DNA of 64,000 nt from Brevibacterium sp. CBA3109 (GTDB lineage Bacteria; Actinomycetota; Actinomycetes; Actinomycetales; Brevibacteriaceae): positions 2,170,001 through 2,234,000 of the forward strand of contig NZ_CP158281.1 in assembly GCF_040256645.1 (NCBI RefSeq). The letters are read 5' to 3'. This document shows positions 44,940 through 53,725 of the stretch, one piece after another. A program made the position numbers and the translations under genes. Positions within the stretch are counted from its first letter, which is position 1. Every line of letters begins with the position of its first letter. The notes beneath the pieces are model-generated. The model was not told the DNA's origin, did not search any database, and was given only the letters and a program-made list of their open reading frames with translations.

Positions 44940-45009
44940 GACGTTGCTTTGTCACTGCAGTCTGTGAGTTCATCCTTGAACGTCCCTCTCTCTTACCGAA
45001 TCCGGCTAC

Positions 45010-45450
45010 TCACCATTCCGCGAAGGAGCCGTCGCTGTGACGCCAGATGGGGTTGCGCCAGCGGTGTCCCTCAGCGGCACGTTCGATGACGTATTCCTCA
45101 TTGACCTCAATGCCCAGCCCAGGCCCGGACGGGATGTCGATCATGCCGTCTTCATAGTTGAAGACCGCGGGGTCGGTGACGTAGTCGAGCAGGTCGTTGC
45201 TCGTGTTGTAGTGGATGCCCAGGCTCTGTTCCTGGATGAACGCGTTGTAGCTGCCGGCATCGACCTGCAGGCAGGAGGCGAGCGTGACATCGTAGGCTTC
45301 GGCCATCATCGCGATCTTCCGTGTCTCGGTGATGCCTCCTGCGTGGGAGACGTCCGGCTGGATGATGTCTACAGCACCGGAAGCGATCACCTCGCGGAAG
45401 CCCCAGCTGGTCATCAGCACCTCCCCCAACGCTGGATACCGGCGGTACAA
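45010..45450 (-). pseudogene. galactonate dehydratase-like enolase-superfamily fragment
   Basis: Recognisable C-terminal third of a mandelate-racemase-fold dehydratase: TSWGFREVIASGAVDIIQPDVSHAGGITETRKIAMMAEAYDVTLA, then SCLQVDAGSYNAFIQEQSLGIHYN. The N-terminal two thirds, with metal-binding Asp/Glu residues, are missing, and the segment that normally reads PHCPLGPIALA, with the catalytic His, is deleted between DVTLA and SCLQVD. Non-functional twice over. Lies upstream of the two sugar-acid carriers, so this was once a galactonate-type locus. Confidence 0.88.
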
Positions 45451-45471
45451 GTTGCGGTAGAAAGCCGGGAA

Positions 45472-45663
45472 TCACTGCGGCATCTTCCTGTATGAGTGCT
45501 CCTGTCTCAGCACGATGACGAACTTCTCAAAACCTGCCCGCTGGGCCTCACTTAGTGCGGTTCCACTATCCTCGCTCACCGCGCCATCGACGTTCACACG
45601 CCCATCCAAGTGAGCCAGCGGCAAGAGCGCAGGAATCGGCGAGGACGCACGAACACAGGCCAT
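45472..45663 (-). pseudogene. patatin-like phospholipase fragment
   Basis: 63 codons reading VRASSPIPALLPLAHLDGRV then VDGAVSEDSGTALSEAQRAG, FEKFVIVLRQEHSYRK. This matches the patatin-family segment with an 'ASS.lP...p....Dg...vDGgv.d..P...A...G......Vl' pattern, including the catalytic-dyad DG. No nucleophile GxSxG region is present, so it is a scrap. Joined directly to the dehydratase remnant. Confidence 0.65.
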
Positions 45664-45905
45664 CAGATCATCAGGTCATCCATGTGCGGCATGTCTTTTC
45701 GCGATCGCACGACCTCGTCGCTGGATCTCACGTCGAAGGCTATGACGCGCATGTCGGCAGTACTCGATTGGAACGAATCTCATTCGAAAGGCAGGGCCCG
45801 GCCTGGTCGCGCCCGCCAACTTAGTGAAGATGTCTCATGCGAGCAGATTGTTATTGATTCTCATTCACCGGTTCCGCACCATGACACGAATTCTTTAGGT
45901 TCCAT

Positions 45906-48900
45906 TCACCGAGTCCGGAGAAACGTTCTGACCGCGATCACGGTGCTCAACAACGGCAGGTGCACGAGCACCCGGGAGGGACGTCCTACGAGTGGCCCAA
46001 TCGCGCGTGAATAAGTCTCTAGCTGCCCGAGGTAGTTCTCGCGGACATGACCGATGGGGTCGGTGCCTGGATAGCTCTTGTGATCGACGAGAACGTGCTC
46101 GCCGGTCGGGAGCTTCAGCAGAGTGTCGATCCACCCTTCCATCACTTGTTCGCCATCGTTACGCCAGGCGATCGGCTGCTCGGTGAGCACCTCGGCGCCG
46201 GGGAACGTTGCCTCGATCCACGCGGTCCAGCGTCGACCGATCTCGACTAGTACCTCCGCCGAGAGAACTGTGCCGGCATTCCACCGGTCGAGAATTCGTT
46301 CAGCGGCCTCGCTCGCTGCCGCCTCAGGCAAGGATGCCAACGGCAACCCAAGATAGGCATGCACCGCATCACCGATGCGGTCCGAGTCCTTCCCGCCCTT
46401 GTCGACGAGCGGCTCCCCCAGGTTCGCCAGGACACTCACCTCGGCATCACTGCCCGCTGACCCAACGCGGCTGGCAGTGAAGTGGGCAGGAGGACCGACA
46501 ACCTCCTGTGCGAGCCGGCGCACTGGGATATCGGTAAGGGCGTAGAAGGACTGCGGTGGTGGCACCGTCTCTTGTGGAGCTTCGGAAGAAACTGGATATG
46601 CACCGATTCGGATCGGCAGACTTGTATGGACTGACTCGCTTCCGATTCCTGTTGCACGACGATTCGCGATCCGCACCTCCCCTGCTTCATTGGCAGCGGG
46701 AGTTGAATCATCGCCGATTTCCGGCAGATCCCAGGTCAACAGCTCCTCATCGGCTGCCGCGCCGAGCACATTGTTCTGACCGGTGGGATCACCGAAGGCC
46801 ATGATGCTGTGGCATTCGGCTCGGGTCAGGGCGACGTAGAGCAGGCGTGCTGTCTCATTGCGTTCAGATTCGGTGCTGCGACGTACCGTGCCGGTCTGCG
46901 CCAACCGTTCCTTTAACGGCCCGTAATTGCTGAGGATTCTCGGCAACAGCCGCAGGGATCGGTTCGCGAGGGGACGCCTGGCGTCGAAGACCGGAGCCTT
47001 CTCCACAGTGACCTCGCGGTGGCCGTAATCCTTGGCACCGGAGATTCCCACGATGACGACCGGCCACTGCAGGCCCTTCGACTGGTGCATCGTAGTCACG
47101 AGCACGGCATCATGAGCTGTCGTCTGTTCGTATGCTCGTGCAGCCTCGTCGAGGTGTTCGAGCAGTCCTGCCGGTGTCACCGGCATCCGTGTTTGGTGAG
47201 AGGCGTCCTCGTATTCCGCGGCGATCTGGCTGAGCGCATCGAGGGTGGCAAGCCTCGTCTCCGGGGTCGACCACGCCTTGATCCGCTGTGGCAGGTCAAG
47301 GGCATCGATGACGGCGAGCAGCAGCTCGACCGATGTGTGCTGAGAAGCATGAGTTGCCAGCTCTGCCAGTGCGGCGAGCGCGGGATCGGACCACCAGGTT
47401 GCCGGTTGAGTCCGGCGCTGCTGCTTGTCGGTGATGTGTACGGCGTCGTCGAACCACGTGTCATGGCTTTCGTGATCTTCCAGCAGCGTAACGAGTTCGG
47501 CGAGCGCAACGCCGTCCTCGGGATCGACGACGGCGGCCAGGCCGGCGGCAACGAGCTGGCCTTCCCTAGTCGCGAGCAGATCCGTGGTCGAACCGACGGC
47601 GGGGATTCCTCGCGTGTGGAGCTCGTCGACAAACCTCTCGACCTGAGTGTTCGTGCGCACGAGGACAGCGATGTCACCGACGCCGACGTCACGGCCCGGC
47701 AACTGTGGTGAGCGGGAGAGGAAGTCGACAACACCCTCGGCAATTGCCTGCACCATTCTGCTGTTCGAGCGTGTGGCCCCGCCCTTGTCAGTATTCGGCA
47801 CCCAAAGCTCACGGCCACCGATCGCTCGGTGGGCCTGGCGCTGGGGCGGAACGCTGAGGACGACTTCTCCCTCGGGCTGTTCAGCGAAGACCGAACTGAA
47901 GATCGCATTCGACAGTTCCAGCGGCGGGTCGGTCGACCGCCATGACGCGCCGAGGTTCTCCGTCGTCGCCGTCCCCAGTTCGGTCTCTCCATCGATGAGG
48001 GCGGAGAAGACGTCGTTCATCAGCTCCGGGTCCGCCCCACGGAACCCATAAATCGCCTGTTTCCGATCTCCGACCCAGACGACTTCGTCGACGAGTTCGG
48101 CCAGTTCCATAAAGATCGCCAGCTGGATCGGCGAGGAGTCCTGGAACTCATCAACCGCCAGCAGCCGGAACCGGGAGGCGACGGAACGCCGAACCCGATC
48201 GTTCCTCCGCAGCAGGTCGAGGGCACGGACCTCCTGGTCGACGAAGTCCATGACTCCCAGCCGGTTCTTGTGCTCCTCATAGGCGCTCAGTGAAGCGATC
48301 GCAGTGTCGATGACGAGGCGAATGAGGGCCTCGACATCGTCGCGGAAGGCAGCGTTGGCCAACAGTTCACCGGTGACAAGAGCGGCACTCGATGGCTCGA
48401 GCACCTGCTTGGGGACCTTGCCCGGCTCTTTTCCGCCAGGGGCCTTCGGGTATTTCGCTTCGGCGACCTTGGCCCACGTCGACCAGGGAATCCGTGCGAA
48501 GGGATCGTCAGCCTCGGTGTGGGTGTCGAGGTCGCGGAGGAAACGGTCAAGGGTGATGATGCTGCCTTCGACGTTGCCGATGCTTCCCTTGGCCACCGTC
48601 ACCCGTGGCTCCACTGTCGGGTCAGACTCTTCGCCTTGGGCCATGCGTAGTGCACCACGGAGCTCGTCGATATCGCTGGCCAAGCAGTCTCGCCAGGTTT
48701 GTCGACCATCACTCCGTCGCTCGGGCAGCGCCGAGAGGAAGAGCCCCGCCGAGGCTTCTGCGGACTCTCGCAGTTCTGCCTCGCCGAGGTGGTTTGCCCG
48801 TGCGGCTGCGGCGACGGACTTGACGAGATCGGACCACACGACGGGACCGTGTCCCCACTGGTTGGCCTCACCTGGGCTGCCATTGTGACCGGTGCGCAGA

Positions 48901-49304
48901 AGAAGATCCCGGTGGGTCGCCTCGGCGCCGGCAATGACGTCATCAACGGCCGCGGTGAAGACCATTGCCTGCTCGGTCTCGTCGAGCACGCGCAGCTCGG
49001 GAGAATACCCGGCATCGATCGCGTAATCGGTGACGAGCCGGCCGGAGCACGAGTTGATCGTCCCGATGAGTGCCGTGCCGATCTCCTCAGCCGCGGTAAT
49101 GTTCCCGTCGTCGAGGAGCCGCTTCTGTGTCTTCTCAACCAGATCCGCTGCGGCACGAACCGTGAAGGTGGTTGCGATGACCTCGCTGGCCCGCAATGGG
49201 GTACCGCCATCGGCGGGTTTGTCCGTCAGCCGCGCAGAGAGAACCTCGGTGAGTTTGTAGGTCTTTCCCGAACCGGCCGAGGCGGTGATGACGTGAACGC
49301 TCAT
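45906..49304 (-). CDS. UvrD/AddA-like helicase-nuclease
   Basis: 1132 aa. Helicase motifs in order: Walker A ASAGSGKTYKL (8-18), motif Ia IATTFTVRAAADL, motif II LAVDEFQDSSPIQL, motif III WVGDRKQAIYGFRGAD, motif VI LLYVALTRAECHS. The C-terminus has a RecB-type nuclease: GWIDTLLKLPTGEHVLVDHKSYPG, then LGQLETYSRA (D..DHK...QxxxY). It should resect double-strand breaks or degrade foreign DNA together with the upstream gene, which it overlaps by 4 nt. AddA-like; not AdnA by sequence order. Confidence 0.9.
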   Translation of the reverse strand: MSVHVITASAGSGKTYKLTEVLSARLTDKPADGGTPLRASEVIATTFTVRAAADLVEKTQKRLLDDGNITAAEEIGTALIGTINSCSGRLVTDYAIDAGYSPELRVLDETEQAMVFTAAVDDVIAGAEATHRDLLLRTGHNGSPGEANQWGHGPVVWSDLVKSVAAAARANHLGEAELRESAEASAGLFLSALPERRSDGRQTWRDCLASDIDELRGALRMAQGEESDPTVEPRVTVAKGSIGNVEGSIITLDRFLRDLDTHTEADDPFARIPWSTWAKVAEAKYPKAPGGKEPGKVPKQVLEPSSAALVTGELLANAAFRDDVEALIRLVIDTAIASLSAYEEHKNRLGVMDFVDQEVRALDLLRRNDRVRRSVASRFRLLAVDEFQDSSPIQLAIFMELAELVDEVVWVGDRKQAIYGFRGADPELMNDVFSALIDGETELGTATTENLGASWRSTDPPLELSNAIFSSVFAEQPEGEVVLSVPPQRQAHRAIGGRELWVPNTDKGGATRSNSRMVQAIAEGVVDFLSRSPQLPGRDVGVGDIAVLVRTNTQVERFVDELHTRGIPAVGSTTDLLATREGQLVAAGLAAVVDPEDGVALAELVTLLEDHESHDTWFDDAVHITDKQQRRTQPATWWSDPALAALAELATHASQHTSVELLLAVIDALDLPQRIKAWSTPETRLATLDALSQIAAEYEDASHQTRMPVTPAGLLEHLDEAARAYEQTTAHDAVLVTTMHQSKGLQWPVVIVGISGAKDYGHREVTVEKAPVFDARRPLANRSLRLLPRILSNYGPLKERLAQTGTVRRSTESERNETARLLYVALTRAECHSIMAFGDPTGQNNVLGAAADEELLTWDLPEIGDDSTPAANEAGEVRIANRRATGIGSESVHTSLPIRIGAYPVSSEAPQETVPPPQSFYALTDIPVRRLAQEVVGPPAHFTASRVGSAGSDAEVSVLANLGEPLVDKGGKDSDRIGDAVHAYLGLPLASLPEAAASEAAERILDRWNAGTVLSAEVLVEIGRRWTAWIEATFPGAEVLTEQPIAWRNDGEQVMEGWIDTLLKLPTGEHVLVDHKSYPGTDPIGHVRENYLGQLETYSRAIGPLVGRPSRVLVHLPLLSTVIAVRTFLRTR

Positions 49305-52153
49305 GAGTGGTCTCCAGCGATGCCGTAGATGAGGTTGAAGGCACTGAATGTCTGCGGTTTGTCGATGAAGAGTCGGCCCTCTTCGCCTATCGCCTCTTTG
49401 ATCGACTTGATCGCTTTGCTCAGTTCCGTGTTCTTCTCCCCCGGTCTGATGCCGAAGTCGGCGTAGACATCGGCACTCAGCGATTCGAAGCGTCCAGTGG
49501 CGATCTTCGTCAGGGCGTCTTCGACGGAAGCCTCAATGCGCGACCACAGGCCAGTCGGGTCCCCGCCGAGGTTGGCCCCACTATCATCCGTCTCGCCTGA
49601 TCCGCCGGTGTAGTCCGGATCAAGAGCGGAGCCGGTGGAGACGAAACGACCCTGCTTGAGCAGGAAGTAGGCGGTCATCGGGTTCCCGTCGCCACTGCCT
49701 TCGGCCGTGTGGGAGTAGACGCTCAGCTGCACGGCTTCGCCGTCATCAACCATGTTGCGGTATCGCTTGCCCGAATTCGCCCATTTGAGATCGATGATCA
49801 CGGGGCGGGCATCGTCGATTGCCCCTTCCAGGTCGCGCATTCCACCCAACTCCACGGTCCAAGGCGCGCCATCGGCGGTGAGCTCCCATACGTGGGTGAA
49901 GGTTGTCTCAGCGCCGGTGAGGGTGATGCCGCGTTCCTGCACAGTGGTGAACATGGTTGCCAGTGAGGCCAGCACGGTGGAGCGGATCGTCCCGAGCCGA
50001 GCTTTCTGCCCAGGAAGGAGCAGCTCGGAGGCGAAACGCGGAACGAACCGGTCGAAGATCTCAGTAATCTCCCGGGCTGACGGGACTGCCCCATCCGCCG
50101 GTTCTCCCCTGCTGACGAGTTCCTCGACGATTGCGTGAACGAACGTGCCGATCATGCGATTGCCGGTCGGAACGTCGAAGGAGAAGCCGCGTTTGATACC
50201 GAGGGCGCGCTCCAGTGTCCAGCCCAGTGGGTCGCTGAGCAGCTGTTCGATCTGGGTGAAGGACAGCCTTTCGGGAAGGAGATGGGTGAAGTCGCCGTCC
50301 AGGGAACGAGAAACGGTGCTCGGCGGGGTGATGGTCTGTGCAGCCACCTCGTCGAGGGGTGCAGCGACCTCACCCAGTCTCCAGGTTCCGGTTTCATGCA
50401 GTGTGGAGACCGGGCGGGTGATTGAGGCCTCGTCGAGGACCGCATCAACGCCCGTGGTGGTGAATCGTTCGGGATGGGTGACGGCGATGTCCTCGGCCAA
50501 ACGGGAGAGGGAGGGAGGCAGCGACGTCTCCTGGCCGCGAATGCGATCGGGGCAGAAACAGATCACCGTGGCCGCCGTGCGAATGCCACGCAACGCAGCG
50601 GCTTGGTGGAGGCGTTCCCTTTCGGTCGCGGTCGAGATCCGAGCGCCGGCGAGGGATAAAGCATTGGCCTCCTCGGGATCCCACACTTCAGTCTCATCGC
50701 CCTCGCTGCGGTGAGAGGACCACCAGAGGATCGTGTCGCTGTCGGCTGGAACTTCGGACGGATCGGAGACCACTGTCCACTTCGCCGCGATCGCCTCTGC
50801 GGTGGTGTGTGATGGTGTGGGCGCGCAGGCGTCGGCGATGTCGAAGAGCTCACGGACGCGAAGTTCTTCTGCAGGCAGGTGGGCCAGCGCCTCACGGAAC
50901 GAGTCGACGTGGCCGGCGGCCCCCGTGATGAAGGCTTCGACCCTCGTGCTGTCTGGCACCGTGTCGTCGGGGCGGTGCGAGAGTGCGCGCAGACGATCTG
51001 CAAGCCAATTCAGCGCTGGATGGAGTGTTGTGAGAACGAGGAGTTCGTTGTCGATGACCGGTGGTGTCAGACGGATGAGGCTGTCGATGGTGTGTGCGGT
51101 CTCTGCTGCCTTTGCTCTGGTTTCAGGTGCCGCGGCGGCTCGGTCCTGGAGGTCGCCCAGTGCTGACATCCAGGCAGAGTCGGGATCACCGGAGATTCCC
51201 GGTTCTTTTGTCAGCGCGCTCAGGAGCGCAGTGGAGACCGAGCGGGGAATGAGAGCCTTCGCCGGTGATTCCGCGTCCGGGGTACCGAAGGAGAGGTTGA
51301 GGAACTCCGCGACGCGACGAATATCGGTAGGTGGCAGAACGGCGCTGAGGAAGACCGGCAGGACCTGTCCGGCCGGACTCGTTGCCGAGGAGCGGGGAAT
51401 GCCGAGTGTCGGGGTGCCTCGGCGAGAGAGTTCGTGGTCGAGGATGCTGGTGGAGTCTCCGGCGATGATGCAGAGCTTGTCGTGGTCAGAGGTGTTGGAC
51501 AGCCAGCGCGCGGCCGCCTCGGCGGTCGACCATTCATCTGGCCCGCGGACGATGGTCAGCTCGGGCACTCCGGACTTTGGAGCTGCCTCGGTGATCGTCA
51601 CGCCTGCGGCGTCCAGGACTTCGAGGATGGTCTGCCATGTGTTCGGGAGATCGGTCGCTCGGTCCTGCAACTCGATCGTGTCGATGCCCAGCGGCCAGCT
51701 CGAGCCATGCTGGCGGAGGAGAGTGAGAACTTCGCGCAGATCATCGGCCCTGCCGGGTGCGAGATTCGCGCTCGAGTCGTGGGTTGGTCCGAGGCGCACT
51801 AGTCGTTCCACCGCGGCCAGAGCGTCGAGTCGTGGGTGCTCGGTGTAGGTCTCACCGTCTGGGGTCGGCTGCCAGCCGGCTTCGACGGCATCATCACGGA
51901 GTCGTAGAAGATGGTGGGCGGTATTCCACGGATCGTCGGCGAAGGAACGTTGATACCAAGGGTGATCGGCCTCGGCCATGAGCGATCGGTACTGTGCAAT
52001 GCGGATCGGACGGTTGACGCTCGGACGTGTTGTCCCCAGCCGGGTCTGCAGGACGCCGAGAAGGCCGAGCGGACCTGTGACGACCGTCGTGCCGGTGCTG
52101 CGATCCGACGCCCATGGCGCCCTGTCGAAGTTCCACCCGAATTTGATGCGCAT
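49301..52153 (-). CDS. AddB-like PD-(D/E)XK nuclease subunit
   Basis: 950 aa from ATG 52153 (GGAGGAG upstream; an in-frame ATG 7 codons earlier lacks one). The N-terminal P-loop position reads TGPLGLLGVLQTR, so the GKT of a working Walker A is lost, whereas an inactive helicase-like body follows (WWSSHRSEGDETEVWDPEEAN). The C-terminal nuclease is intact in outline: GTFVHAIVEEL, ARPVIIDLKWANSG, then AVQLSVYSH. The cysteines of an AddB iron-sulfur cluster are not seen. Together with the 1132-aa helicase it forms a two-gene unit. Confidence 0.85.
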   Translation of the reverse strand: MRIKFGWNFDRAPWASDRSTGTTVVTGPLGLLGVLQTRLGTTRPSVNRPIRIAQYRSLMAEADHPWYQRSFADDPWNTAHHLLRLRDDAVEAGWQPTPDGETYTEHPRLDALAAVERLVRLGPTHDSSANLAPGRADDLREVLTLLRQHGSSWPLGIDTIELQDRATDLPNTWQTILEVLDAAGVTITEAAPKSGVPELTIVRGPDEWSTAEAAARWLSNTSDHDKLCIIAGDSTSILDHELSRRGTPTLGIPRSSATSPAGQVLPVFLSAVLPPTDIRRVAEFLNLSFGTPDAESPAKALIPRSVSTALLSALTKEPGISGDPDSAWMSALGDLQDRAAAAPETRAKAAETAHTIDSLIRLTPPVIDNELLVLTTLHPALNWLADRLRALSHRPDDTVPDSTRVEAFITGAAGHVDSFREALAHLPAEELRVRELFDIADACAPTPSHTTAEAIAAKWTVVSDPSEVPADSDTILWWSSHRSEGDETEVWDPEEANALSLAGARISTATERERLHQAAALRGIRTAATVICFCPDRIRGQETSLPPSLSRLAEDIAVTHPERFTTTGVDAVLDEASITRPVSTLHETGTWRLGEVAAPLDEVAAQTITPPSTVSRSLDGDFTHLLPERLSFTQIEQLLSDPLGWTLERALGIKRGFSFDVPTGNRMIGTFVHAIVEELVSRGEPADGAVPSAREITEIFDRFVPRFASELLLPGQKARLGTIRSTVLASLATMFTTVQERGITLTGAETTFTHVWELTADGAPWTVELGGMRDLEGAIDDARPVIIDLKWANSGKRYRNMVDDGEAVQLSVYSHTAEGSGDGNPMTAYFLLKQGRFVSTGSALDPDYTGGSGETDDSGANLGGDPTGLWSRIEASVEDALTKIATGRFESLSADVYADFGIRPGEKNTELSKAIKSIKEAIGEEGRLFIDKPQTFSAFNLIYGIAGDHS

Positions 52154-52331
52154 CGTTACTCCTCCCCACCACACTGATCACGACAGTAGTAGGGTGGTGC
52201 GGTTTCACCAAACGGGGTCGTTGGAGTGGGCAGATGCAGCCGGAACGCTGTTGAGCGTATCCCCGCGGCCTCATGTCAGAGGTCAGATGTAGCGTTAGCG
52301 GCAACCAGTTTCCAAGAGAACGGATTGAAGC

Positions 52332-53015
52332 ATGGCTGTCACCGAAACCGAAATCAAGACCTTGGTCGAATACTGCGAAACCCACCTCGGCGATCCACAC
52401 CTTTGGACAACGCCGGACGGCTACCCGAACAGCCTGGCGCTGTGTATTATCGATTCTCTCTATTCCACGGGTTCTCATTACTCGTCAGTTGTCAACGTGA
52501 TCGAACGATACAAAGCGTCAGGTGGAGAACGGGATGGAGCGAAAGCTCTCGCAGACTCGATCCGGAACGCTGGTGGCGCACGGAAGTGGGCAACGTCGAT
52601 CGCCCACAATCTCAAACCTGCTCATACTCGGCCGGGCGCGCCGTTGAAAGCTGAGATCATCGAACAGGCGACCGAGCTCATGAGCAAACTCGAGATCGAT
52701 ACGGTTCCCGACCTGGTCTCCCAAGTGAAGGACAGCCCGCTCGACAATGGTGTTCTGCGCGAATGGAAGCGGCTCCCCAGCCAAAGCTCCGGTGTGACCT
52801 ATAACTATCTGCTCATCCTGGCGGGCATGCCCTCCGTCAAACCTGACCGAATGATTCTCCGATTCCTTGCGCACGCTCTGGGAGAACAGACTGAGCTTGA
52901 CGGGCAGCGGGCGGTCGAGCTGATCACAGAAACCGCGAAGACGATGAATGTCGATCCTCGCGCTCTTGACCACATTGCGTGGAGAGCAGCGTCGGGGCGG
53001 GAGCTTGTCGACTGA
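52332..53015 (+). CDS. all-helical protein with HhH-GPD-like C-terminal features
   Basis: 227 aa, mostly helical. The stretch GVTYNYLLILAGMPSVKPDRMILRFLAHALG and the ending ALDHIAWRAASGR resemble the helix-hairpin-helix region seen in small actinobacterial HhH-GPD-like hypothetical proteins. No catalytic Lys/Asp pair is obvious. Divergent from the AddAB-like operon with a 178-bp gap, so it may share control, but a role in DNA repair is speculation. Confidence 0.7.
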   Translation: MAVTETEIKTLVEYCETHLGDPHLWTTPDGYPNSLALCIIDSLYSTGSHYSSVVNVIERYKASGGERDGAKALADSIRNAGGARKWATSIAHNLKPAHTRPGAPLKAEIIEQATELMSKLEIDTVPDLVSQVKDSPLDNGVLREWKRLPSQSSGVTYNYLLILAGMPSVKPDRMILRFLAHALGEQTELDGQRAVELITETAKTMNVDPRALDHIAWRAASGRELVD

Positions 53016-53323
53016 CATTCGGCTCTCGATGTTGCTCGCTCCTATGACGTCCAGGTTACGCGCCCATTGGTACTTGCACCAAAGGACCGCCCGTACAGCC
53101 TGGGCGAGGCCAAAGACGTCCAGGCCGCCTAGGCATTGACAGCCAGCTACCCGGCAGCTTCCACGAGATCACATAAGGGGTTGCGCCCATCAGTGGAGGA
53201 GGACGACAGCGATGCAGATATTCCGAGTGAACTCGGAATATCTGCATCCACAAACGCAAAGCGGAAGCTGTAATTGCGAATGAACTGCTTCAACGCATTC
53301 TATGATCTTGGACAATAGTTTGG
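53016..53323. other. intergenic region left of the ISL3 transposon
   Basis: No gene seen. The one clear structure is the 38-bp hairpin at 53211-53248. A short stretch GTCCAGG(C/T) recurs near 53050 and 53110. The right part runs into the target site of the transposon. Confidence 0.6.
53211..53248. repeat. perfect 18-bp hairpin
   Basis: GATGCAGATATTCCGAGT (53211-53228), loop GA, and its exact complement (53231-53248). No T-tract on either side, so it is not an obvious terminator. Confidence 0.85.
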
Positions 53324-53331
53324 AGCAAACC
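53324..53331. repeat. left 8-bp target-site duplication AGCAAACC
   Basis: AGCAAACC directly precedes the left inverted repeat and recurs exactly at 57047-57054. ISL3-family insertions make 8-bp duplications. Confidence 0.9.
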
Positions 53332-53497
53332 GGCTCTTCCCAGATGAGGGTGTAGGTCGGCCGGGCGCGTCGGTCCGCAGATAGACGTCGAGATCTCCCG
53401 ACGACGGAGGTTCCTACGCCATCCATCCGAAAGACCTCGACGTGTCCGACGCTACCCCGCCGGCCGGCTTCGGCCGCCCTGACCTGACCGCCTTCGC
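53332..53497 (+). mobile_element. truncated ISL3 left-end copy
   Basis: 166 bp matching 55608-55773 with only about 4 differences, comprising the inverted repeat, the untranslated leader and the first ~17 codons of the transposase (SDATPPAGFGRPDLTAFA). Homology ends sharply at 53497. The new sequence begins CTTATCCCAATCG, which resembles the complement of an ISL3 right inverted repeat, suggesting a second element end at the junction. Confidence 0.85.
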
Positions 53498-53725
53498 GTC
53501 TTATCCCAATCGACTCTGATCGGGTCTGCTGATCCTCTCGACGAGAACGCAGCGACATCACAGCCACCCAACCCCGACCGTCCGGGAAGCCGGGACACGT
53601 CACATGGCCTGTGCTGCGGGCGTGTCGAGTGGGTCGTCCAGGGGCGACGCAGGAGCGTCGACGCGACGTGCTGAGAGCTGGTTCCAGTCGAGCACTAGCA
53701 CACCGGCTACAGTCATGGCGATAGG

